Shown here: positions 1 through 9,100 of the stretch, one piece after another
How positions within the stretch are numbered: position 1 is the first letter of the stretch
Layout: each line of letters opens with the position of its first letter
Assembly (NCBI GenBank): GCA_018257865.1
Contig: JAEUBA010000084.1
Span: 80,812-144,811 of the forward strand
Length of the DNA stretch: 64,000 bases
Direction: 5' to 3'
Source of the DNA: Stereocaulon alpinum
Taxonomy: Eukaryota > Ascomycota > Lecanoromycetes > Lecanorales > Stereocaulaceae
The notes under the pieces: generated by a model
Databases searched by the model: none
What the model saw: only the letters and a program-made list of their open reading frames with translations
What the model was told of the DNA's origin: nothing
Program-made: the position numbers and the translations under genes

Positions 1-75
1 TCAGGTTGTCCGGGGCAGGTAATAGGGGATCAAGCCTACTAATCGGTACAACCTAGCAGCTAGGGTGTACCGACA
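1..75 (+). repeat. 3' end of a Copia-family LTR
   Basis: The first 75 bases match the last part of the two LTRs of the Copia element at 43.5-49.0 kb, including the block caggtaataggggatcaagc and the terminal ...taccgaca. It is cut by the window edge, so I cannot tell whether it is a solo LTR or the end of a full element. It stops exactly where O-methyltransferase coding sequence begins. It is somewhat diverged from the other two copies, so it is a separate insertion of the same family. Confidence 0.85.
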
Positions 76-873
76 ATTTGCAACCTACAAAGGCCATGGG
101 CCTGAATACCTTGTCCGCGGATTTCCTTGGGCGCTCCTGGGTAATACGACCGTGGTAGACGTTGGAGGTTCTGAAGGAAAATACAGCATGGCCTTAGCAC
201 AATCATTCCCAGGCCTGAGAATCATCGTTCAAGATCTTCCGGCAGTTGTCAGAGCGGTTGATGCTAAACGGCCAGTGCCGTCAGAGCTCGCCGATCGAAT
301 AACTTTCATGGCCCATGACATGTTCATGGAACAGCCAGTATGTGCTGATATCTATCTGTACCGCTGGGTGTTCCATGACTGGCCAGACGCATATGTGGTG
401 AAGATCTTGCGACAGCTGATACCTGCTTTGAAACCCGGTGCTAGAGTGCTTATCAACGACACCATTCTGCCGGAGCCGAACACGTTGTCGGAGCTCCAGG
501 AGAGGAAGATTCGGTACGAAGCCACCCTGTCCAGACACTAATTATACACCAACTGACTTGTAACAGCGCCTTGGACATGGTAATGCTATCCTACTTCAAC
601 TCTCGGGAACGCGAAAGAGATGATTGGGAGAGAATCTGTCAGGAAGTCGACAAGCGTTTTCGATTTGTAGATGCCTGGGTGCCCGAAGGTTCTGCATTGG
701 GTATCATCGAGGCTGTTTGGGAAGATGAAGTCGTTGGTGAGGTGGGTGGGGATAAAGGAGCTAAAATCTTGTATAGGGTCGGCGAAACAAATGGAGGCAG
801 GGAGCTCCATGGAATCAAGGAGACCAATAAGGTCGAAAAAGAATCATCGAGGTTCATGAGATCAAAGAGATAG
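76..873 (+). pseudogene. O-methyltransferase, 3' half, interrupted by a Copia LTR
   Basis: SAM-dependent O-methyltransferase of the fungal secondary-metabolism type. Exon 76-513 carries the SAM-binding stretch TVVDVGGSEGKYS, followed by IIVQDLPAVV and the YRWVFHDWPD region. A 53-nt intron (514-566, phase 2, ending ttgtaacag) joins it to 567-873, which encodes MLSYFNSRERERDDW and the usual C-terminal GIIEAVWE. The N-terminal half, with the dimerisation and substrate domains (roughly 200 residues), is missing: an LTR abuts the coding sequence at base 75. The only in-frame start codon is a GTG inside the LTR. The reading frame also runs about 48 residues past the normal C-terminus, with a lysine-rich non-conserved tail. 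It is best read as a transposon-disrupted gene; the 5' half may lie beyond the window edge. Confidence 0.85.
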
Positions 874-1383
874 ATGGATAAAACGGACTTTGAATGATTA
901 GACATAGACGCTGGCAATATAGACTACATCTTTTATAAGCATTCTGATCAAATCAATATCTTCGCATCGTTCTGCCATCAAACATCCAGAACAACTCGCG
1001 TTCACCATCTGATTGAAGAGGTAGAGGGGAGCACTTACAACGTCAATGAAAGAGTTCACTCTTCCCCGTAGAACTAAGGGTCCCCAAACCCCAGACCCGA
1101 AACCCCAAACCCGCACCCCGGAGCTGCCCTGGAAAAGTCTTTAACAGGTGCTCATAACGCGTTAGAGGCTCGCTTAGAGGGAAACCCGCCCGGAACAAAC
1201 ATAATACCATTCGTCCTCGAGCTCATGGTTCCGGATTCCACGCTAGCCATTTCGGGCAATGTCCGAGGTACATCGCGTCGATGGAACAGCACCCCTCGTC
1301 AGCAATCTCCCCATCAAAATTCATAAACACACCAACCATGCTGCTCTCTCGATTCTAGGTCTTGACGCAGCTAGTTGCCCTCA
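874..1383. other. Intergenic region with a C-rich tract
   Basis: No gene is seen. It lies downstream of the broken methyltransferase and upstream of the TMEM135-like gene, whose promoter it must contain. At about 1081-1122 there is a run of CCCC/CCC blocks separated by AAA or similar spacers; the minus strand could form a G-quadruplex. Confidence 0.5.
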
Positions 1384-3151
1384 ATGGCAGCCAATGACCC
1401 CTATCCGTCTCCTCCCGCAACTCCCTCCAAAGCGAAAGTGGACCCCATCCTCCGCAACGCGCTCCGCTACACGATAAGCGCAAAAGAGTACAAGACGCTC
1501 CACCAGTATTTCATCACACGCTCTCCAGCAGCTGTACGAAGACGAGCGCCTCCTCCGCCTAAGTATGCTTCACTTGTGCAGACCAAGGACGACTACAATG
1601 GTGCAGCTATTCGAGCGTCGTTGCGGGTCTTCATCGCAGTTCAATCGAGCTTGAAGCTCTGGGAGTTGATCAAGGCCAATCTCCTGGCGAGGGGCAGATC
1701 GCAAAGGCAAGCATTGGCATTGACATGTTGAGCAAGCTCCTTACCTTGAAGTGTAGAACGAAGGCCAGGACTTCCTTATTGGAATCTCCAAATCTTCGCC
1801 TTTCCGTCTCTCTCTCCCTAATCCTGCTCCTCCATCGTCTCCTGTTCCGCTTCTTTTCACGCCTGCGCACAAACCTCCTGACCAAAGATGCCGCGCCTTT
1901 CCGTCGACGTAATCCTCGAATATCGAAATCACTCACATCTCGACTCGCCCCAGCAATTGGTGCAAGCTTCGCAGGCTTCGCACTAGGGGTTTACCCTGGG
2001 GACCAACTGCGGATCTCGATAGCTGTATATATAGCGACGAGATCTCTGGAGTTTGCATATACTGCTTTAGAGGAGGACGGCTGGTTCAGGAACAGGCCAT
2101 GGTGGTGGGGGAGCTGGATGTTGATGCCCGTAGCATGTGGGCAATTGTTACACGCTTTTGTATTTGATCGGGATTGTTTCCCGAAAGTAATTCACATCTT
2201 ACCGACTGAGCGTAAAAGGCAGATAAGAGGCTGACACGTCCAGGCGTATGGCGACTTCATCCTTGATCATACCCCCAACTACGTCCAACGCCGACCATCA
2301 GGCTACCCGCCTTCTCTACCATGGCCAAGTACATCCACAATAGTCGACTCGCTCGCCGAGATGTCAAGGCTCAATTGGCCGTATGTCTCTCGCTTTCGAA
2401 AGTATCCCTCCAAATACTGACCAGACTTATTAGACCATTCATATCACCTATCCTCTTCCCCATCAACCAGAATACCCTTCCTACCTCGCTCTCAGCCCTC
2501 GCACCAATAACCTCCTCCGCCCACCCCTCCCACACCGCCCTCTCATGCGCGACCCTCCACCCTACTACGCCTTCTTGCACAACGACGTTCCTCCAATACA
2601 TACTCACCGCTTTCCCTACCCTCGCAAAATTCTTCGCCGCTTACTACACTGTCTTCGCTTTGCCGAAATACAAGAGATTCATCGCTTCGCCCACGCATGA
2701 GCTAAATGTGTTAGCAAAGCGAATACTTAGAACAGCAGCATTCTTGACTGGTGCAATCGGCACAAGCTGGGGATCAATCTGCTTCTTCCAATACCTCTTC
2801 CCTCGCACACTCCTACCCTCTGCTCGATGGTTTCTTGGCGGCTTCCTAGGTGGCATGTGGGGCTTCGTCGACAGAAAAGGTGGAAAGGGCCATTTCATGT
2901 ACAGCATGCGGCTCAGCATCGACAGTCTTTGGAAAGTTGGAGTAAAGAGGGGATATTGGAAGGGGGTGAACGGGGGCGATGTCGCTGTCTTTGTGGCTGG
3001 GTTGGCGGTGATGAACGTGGTGTATGAGCAGCGGAGGAGTGCGATTGGTGGTGGTATGGGGAAGGGGATTGGCTGGTTGAGAGGAGAAGACCTTTTCGGT
3101 GAGAAGCCTACTGCAGAGAAGCAAAAAGAGGTGGAAGGGAAGGACAACTGA
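1384..3151 (+). CDS. TMEM135-like multi-pass membrane protein
   Basis: Predicted 535 aa from four exons: 1384-1706, 1757-2186, 2244-2380 and 2434-3151. Introns 2 and 3 are GT-AG. Intron 1 (1707-1756) has a GC donor (AG|GCAAGC) and a tgtag acceptor; it is the only removal I found that keeps the frame. The start is the ATG at 1384, giving MAANDPYPSPPATPSKAKV. The family resembles fungal homologues of animal TMEM135, linked in animals to peroxisomes and mitochondria. Supporting features are ASFAGFALGVYPGDQLR, YGDFILDHTPNYVQRRP across the second junction, a tryptophan-rich segment, and several hydrophobic spans (about residues 120-140, 170-215, 222-244, 345-370, 395-420 and the C-terminal GGFLGGMWGFVD region). 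It converges on the DUF2458-like gene. Exact function in fungi is not established; the domain call is from recognition. Confidence 0.85.
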
Positions 3152-3387
3152 GGGCATTCTCGACGCGGTTCACGATCCAACGAATTTCATAACCGGACGG
3201 GGGGTACCAATGCTTGGTAGGGGCCAGCTCTCGCAGGAAAGATATTCATTCGGACATGTCGTATGTTGCTCTTCGTCTAGTGTAATCAAGTGCCACTGGG
3301 TATCATCGATAATAATCATTGTCCCAAACGCCACCCTCTATGCATGTCTCCCACATTGTTTCGCCCCCGTCTACATCTCGCCACCTC

Positions 3388-4293
3388 TCATTCCTCACTC
3401 CCACACAAGTCCTCCAACAACTCCAACATCCTCTTCTGCAACCCCACAAGCTCCTCTTCCGTAATCGTCCCTTTCCTCCTCTCCGTCCCCTTCCCACTAA
3501 CCAGCCCCTTCATCGTGCAGAAAAACGGCACTTCCAACCTCGCAAGCTCTTTCGTCGTAGCAGCTGCCATCTCCTGACACGCCTTGTATACTTTCTTGTC
3601 ATATATTTCCATCTCTTTCTCTGGTGGCAGATCAGGTTGGTTGAGGGGAGCCGTCTTTCCGCCCAGGGAGGAGAGGACGGAGTCCAGCTTGCTGCGGCTG
3701 GCTGCTCGTCCGTGGAGTCGCTTGGTTAGTTCTTCTCGGGCGGTCCACCACTGTTGTTCGTGTTGGTGTTGGGTCTTGATTAGGTGTTTTATTCGGTGGG
3801 TGAATTCTTGGTTGGAGTTGGCGACTGTTGTGATGTGGCGCAGGGCTGGCGCCCAGGTGACTATTGTTGCAGGAGGGTGTTGGGGCAGGGTATGTGTTTG
3901 TCTTGCTGGAGGTTGAGTGGTCGTAGTTGCAGGTTGGCGGTGAGTCGGAGGATGGATTTGTTGGGGGCGTGGAGGCTGCTGAGCTGGTGTCGAGTGTTCG
4001 CCTCGTTCGAGGGTAGCTGTAATCGATGGAACAAATCTGCCATGGTCGTTCGATTGCGGGGTTCGTGGGGCGTCCTGGTTTTGGCGTGGTGTGAGAGAAG
4101 AGAGTGTCTCGTAGCTCGTAGCCGCAGGATCGTATTCACCATCTTCGAGCTCTTCGTCATCACCCTGGGCCTGTGCTTGGTATGGGCTAGTCTTCTCTTG
4201 CTCGATTGGAAATTTAGGAGGAGCTGGAGTGTAGGCCGCGAGGGTTCGCAGCACGGAGGCTAGATCTGGAGTCTGATAGCTGTTCGAATCCAT
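3388..4293 (-). CDS. DUF2458-like conserved fungal protein
   Basis: Single exon, 301 aa from ATG at 4293 (MDSNSYQTPDLASVLRTLA). The reading frame is open for 49 more codons upstream, but this methionine fits the compact N-terminus better. The N-terminal half is Pro/Gln/Thr-rich and probably disordered, with an acidic patch DDEELEDGEYDP. The C-terminal half holds the conserved part: IVTWAPALRHITTVANSNQE, then WWTAREELTKRL and a helical region ending in a predicted coiled coil (EEELVGLQKRMLELLEDL). I recognise this as probably the DUF2458 family of uncharacterised ascomycete proteins. It shares a 445-bp divergent promoter with the COX14-like gene. No function can be assigned. Confidence 0.75.
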   Translation of the reverse strand: MDSNSYQTPDLASVLRTLAAYTPAPPKFPIEQEKTSPYQAQAQGDDEELEDGEYDPAATSYETLSSLTPRQNQDAPRTPQSNDHGRFVPSITATLERGEHSTPAQQPPRPQQIHPPTHRQPATTTTQPPARQTHTLPQHPPATIVTWAPALRHITTVANSNQEFTHRIKHLIKTQHQHEQQWWTAREELTKRLHGRAASRSKLDSVLSSLGGKTAPLNQPDLPPEKEMEIYDKKVYKACQEMAAATTKELARLEVPFFCTMKGLVSGKGTERRKGTITEEELVGLQKRMLELLEDLCGSEE

Positions 4294-4738
4294 TGTGGCT
4301 GAGGAGCCGAAAGGTGCAAAGTAGGCTGCTAGTACACGGTTATAGGACGGTACAGCAGGCTTGTAAGAAGTGGGTGACCGTATTGCTGGTGAGGAACAGC
4401 GGAGACGTATCGGGATGAGTGAACGTGAATTTGGGAGCACAGCCCTTCAACAGCTTGGTTGAGGAATTTTGGCGAAGTGCGCGCAAGCCTTGGTCCCGAA
4501 CCGCGAGTGAGTGCGCTGGATAACATGATATCCTGTTACTTCTGCAATTGCAGAAATAGGTGAAAATGTGATAGTTATCGACATTGGATGTCGAATGCTT
4601 GACGGAACAAGATCTCATGCTCGTCATCCCGCAGTGGTGATGATCTCCAAATCGCGCTAAAACTTTTCTCCATCTGAATTCTACCATTCGAATCCCCATA
4701 GCATCCTCGCCTATTCGATCTGTTCTACAAGCAGCAAC
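4294..4738. promoter_or_regulatory. Divergent promoter with a perfect 16-bp palindrome
   Basis: Region between the starts of the DUF2458-like gene (minus) and the COX14-like gene (plus). At 4540-4555 it holds the perfect palindrome TTCTGCAATTGCAGAA, a candidate binding site for a dimeric regulator. No TATA box can be assigned with confidence. Confidence 0.45.
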
Positions 4739-5735
4739 ATGTCCCGCTCCGCAATAGACGCAACACGCTTTACTGCGACTTCACCACACGCCTACTCCAA
4801 GACCTTCCTGCGCTCCGCCCCCTCCTCCGCAACCACCACTCCCAGAACAAACACCCCTCCAAACCGCTTTAATCAGTCCAATGCTGCACGAAAGCCAACA
4901 CCAGGATCAAATAATATACCGCCACCCGAGACCCCAGTAGAAAAAGTCGCTAGATTGAGAGCAGCGCGACTTGCAGAGAAACAGGCGCAAATATCGAAAT
5001 GGGACAAGATTGTCCTTCGGGGAAGAGTCTGGGCGGATCGGGCACACAAAGTTACTGCATACAGCTTGATAGGCTTCTCGGGTAGATTCACTCCCTGCCA
5101 CAAGCGCTACCCTTACACCGGCAGTTGCCCGTAGGATCCACGATACTGACGAGCGTTCCCACGCAGTCGTAGCAGCAGGCATAACAGCCTTCGCCCTCAC
5201 AGACATGATCCTCCACAACAGACGCAAACGCTCCGCCTTCTATGCCGAACAACACTCCATCTACGCCACCCGCCTCCTCGACGCCATCGAAACTGAAAAA
5301 GCAGGCATGCCGCTTGACGAAGATCAAATCCTCATCCTGAACAGAGAACGAGCGAGGGTGCAGGCTGAGGAAGCGAAGAAGGAACGAAGTTGGGGGAAGA
5401 GTATCAAGGGGTTCTTGGTTGGGGGCTTGAAGCAGGATGAGGAGGAGAAGGTGCCGGAGGTTGTGCCGAGCGAGGCGCAGGTGCTGGACTTGATGGGGGT
5501 CGATCAGACTAGCATTTTGGAGGCGGCTGAGGGGAAACGGCCGATCGATGGAAAGAATACGGAGGAGAGAGATGGGAGTGGGATCTTGCAGGCTGTTGAG
5601 GAGAAGAGACGGAAGAGCGAGAAGGTTATGGAGGCTAGAGGCGCTGAAGGGGGACCGCTGGATCAGGTGGCGCAGGAAGCTGTGGACAAAGCAAGCAGTA
5701 GAGGGGGTTGGATGAATTGGGGGAGGGGAGGCTAA
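4739..5735 (+). CDS. COX14-like cytochrome c oxidase assembly protein
   Basis: Two exons, 4739-5081 and 5167-5735, 303 aa; the 85-nt GT-AG intron (phase 1) has a ctgac branch site and a cgcag acceptor. The N-terminus MSRSAIDATRFTATSPHA and the block RVWADRAHKVTAYSLIGFS followed by VVAAGITAFALTDMILHN are typical of the fungal 'cytochrome oxidase c assembly' family (COX14-type). The second block spans the splice junction and forms one membrane segment at about residues 106-128. Expected location is the mitochondrial inner membrane, with a role in complex IV assembly. The C-terminal half is charged and helical (RRKRSAFYAEQ..., RARVQAEEAKKERSW) and ends in a low-complexity tail. It converges with the TOR gene, whose stop is 400 bp away. 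Confidence 0.8.
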
Positions 5736-6136
5736 GATTTGTAACGGTGTCATATTGTATCATAGTCTGAGGTCAACATTGTGGCATACCGCCTTTCTCA
5801 CAGAAAATCTCACAACATAGGGCGCTTACGAAAGGAGATGCTGTGCAACTGCATCCTATGCTGGGCTAACATCCGCCTCTTGGACGAAAGACTATCCCCG
5901 TATACTATCAGGCATCATTAGGGTCGACAATCTTCCTATCGTACAAGTACCAAACCGAATCTATCTACAATATGCAAGAAACATGCCTCCACATTGCATG
6001 TATGCAGAAGCCAGATTACCCCCGATAGACACCTAAGCGCCAACGCTTTCCATATGATGGGGTATCATGCCGAAAGATCCACCATGCTCAGACGCCTTCC
6101 ATGCTTCTCTACTCTTCAAAGCAATGGCTCGCCTTC
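5736..6136. other. Convergent 3' intergenic region
   Basis: No gene is seen. It holds the 3' ends of the COX14-like gene and of TOR, which are transcribed toward each other. Confidence 0.5.
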
Positions 6137-9100
6137 TCACCAAAAGCTACACCAACCGATGTAATGCTGACAAAGATTCTCCACGTTCGTCGCCTGCGCA
6201 ATCAATTTCTGAACCTGCATATCCACACTTAGTTCTTCGCCAGGCTTGAAATCCTGCCCCATCAACTTATCCTTCACTCTAGCCAACACCTGCACTGCTC
6301 TGGCATTCTGAACTTCACGGTTCTCATTCCCTTCCTGAGCTTCAAGTGTCCCAGCCTGCAAAGTAGATAGACGACGAACGCGGTAGGAGCTTCCCCGGGG
6401 CCGCTCTTGCTGTGCGGTCTCAAGATCCCCAATGATGGATTGGCGACGCTCTGAAGGGAAGGATGGCTCATCTGGAGCCTCGCGATGACCGAGACGCCAG
6501 TTGAGCAGAGGATCGTGGATGAATGCTTCGAGAACAGCCATGAGCGATTCCTTGTTGTCACGGATAACACGCATTACGGCCTGGCAAGAGATCTTGTAGC
6601 TGCCGTCAATGTTGCTAACTTCCATTGCGTAAGTGAGCATACGGGTCAGCCGGAATGGGGCTCGCTCGGGGTATTTCTCGCGGTGCATGGCTACCTCGAA
6701 GCAATCCCCGAAATCGATGTGGATGACTTTGCCAGTGATGCGGTCGATCATGATGTTGGAGGGATGACGATCACCGAGGCCAAGAATGTATCCTACCATC
6801 GACATTGTGGCAAGGGAGCGAGTATAGTTTGTGCGACGCTCGAGCCAAGACTCGGAACTCTTGCTCTTGAGCCAGAGCACGCGGTAGAGGTCTTTTCCGG
6901 TAGTATTGTCCATAGCGTAGCTAAAGACTTCGACTTTTTGCATCAAAGTGAGGTTGTCGAAGTCCGGCGCCATTTGGAGCATAATCCTATGCTCAATGTT
7001 GAGCAGGATCCGACGATGCTCACGGTATTCCTTGATCAGGTTGTGCATAGTATCGCTGTTAGGAACCCAACCCAACAAGCCTGACTGCTGAGATAGTGGA
7101 ATCGCTGGGAATCGCTGAATGTTGAGATGACGTTTGAAGCTCTCACCGTCATTGTTAAGAAGAGTGTTGACAAGGCCGAAGAGCTGCATGACGCGTTCAT
7201 CTTGACGGATGTCTTCATGCCCCTTCAAGCAGAACTCATAGTATATTCCGTCACTTCCTTGCATCTTCATTCTTCGTGGACGCTGCTTTGACGGAATGAC
7301 CGTCATAGTACGATCAAAGCTGACAATTGTGATGACGGGCTTATGGCTTTGATAAGTTCCAGGTACAGCCAAATCGAGGTTCTTAGCGTCCTTCAGTCTG
7401 GGTGAGATGTACGCCAGGTCAAGACTCAGAATACTTGGCAGCTGTCTTGAAATACGGCGAAACACGGAATAGTATAGATCCCAGGCTTGATTTAAGTCTC
7501 CCAACTCTTTTGAATTGCGATAGACATTGCACCAGTGCTGAGCTTCCTGAAGATCCCGGCCGAATGTTTGAGTAAAAGAGATTTCTCGAAGTGTTTGAGG
7601 TCCCTTAAAAGTTTTTAGCATCCAAATGTAGAAAGAGGGTTGACGAGACCTACTGCCTGCAGTAAGTCATGCAGAGGGGTCAGTGTAGCAAACATGCCAT
7701 CGATGTCGTGATCCCCAAAGTATCTGAGAATGTCAGCGCAGTTTCCCAGCAATGATGAATGTTGACGTACAATCTGGATGCTTCCTCCAACGCCTCATGC
7801 CAAAGCTCATGCCACAATACAGCAACGCGAATCAGTTCACGGCTAACAAGGTCAGCTTGCTCTACTAGGACGGGACTATGCTCCCGCATCTTATCCATGA
7901 TTTGCGTCGCCGACTGGGAGCGTCGAACAACGTTAGACTTCATAGTAACAGTCAATGGATAGACCAACGCCTGCGGGTGAGCCTTTCCGATTTCAGCCAA
8001 CAAACGATGGATCGTCGCTCTCGTACGGTTGTGGGACAAGTTGATTCGAGCGATCAATTGAGGGATGACTTCTAACCATGTATCAATGCTGACATCGTTG
8101 AACCCTTCGAGAATGACGGTGTTGACTTCAGGATCTGCACCGTGGGCGAACCATAGCGTCAGTAGTCGAAGAGTATCCTGGAGAGAGCTTGAGGACGATA
8201 AAGCTATTGATTTGAAGAAGCCTCTCACGGCGGGAACGACGTGGTCGGCGGTCATAGACTGGGGCAGACTGGTACTCGAACGCTTTGCATTCGTCGTCAG
8301 GGCCGTCACCACCTCAAAATTGGCCAGAGCCCATGTATGCCATGCCTTATACCAGCCTTTGTCATAGGTGGTCGCGTGTGCATATGCATCGATGATCTCG
8401 CGCACTACATGGGATCCCTTGGGGTTCCAATACCCGTGCATCTCCGCTGTCATCCATTCGCCCTGTTTAACATAGCATTTTGCTAGTAATTTGCTAATAT
8501 TCGTCTTATCGTTTCGTGGCGTCCTTCCGCTTTGGCTGTTTGAGTCTAATAGGAGATTGGTTCCGGACACGCCATTGATGCCATTGATGCCATTGATACC
8601 ATTGATGCCGTTCACTCCGTGGCCAATGTTAGACGAGCTATAAGCATCGAATTGCATGGCCAGATCTGTCGTAAATGTCCGTAGCTGTTGTAAAGAGATG
8701 TCGGTTTGTCCAGTAGCCCATTGATATTTGAGTTGTGCGTATACAACCTCTGGCACGACGATGGGGCCAGAAAGGCCATTCGGAGCTAGTGCTTGGCCGG
8801 CATAGCTATCCCCACTGGCGTTGTGTAGTTGGTCAAGAGCCTTTTCTGCTAACCCAATGCGACCAGACTTTCGACAGAGATTGGCGAACTTTATCCACAT
8901 GTCAAGATTCTCCTTAGGCGAAAGAACAAGAGCTCGCACTTTGAGCATCCGCTGCCAAACATCAATGTTGGATTGACAGCCTTTAAGTCGCGTTGTCCAA
9001 GTCGCCCTCATAGTCTGCTGTTTCTCGGGGTTGTTTTCGCTTTTCTTGTACGTGATGATTTCCTCAAGCTCAGCAAGCATCTGAACCCGGACGACAGTGG

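Noticed and set aside
2644..3180. 178-codon minus-strand frame
   Set aside because: Shadow of the last exon of the TMEM135-like gene.
5088..5753. 221-codon minus-strand frame
   Set aside because: Shadow of the COX14-like second exon and its intron; composition is Leu/Ser-rich antisense type.
6485..7084. 199-codon plus-strand frame
   Set aside because: Antisense shadow of the highly conserved TOR kinase domain.
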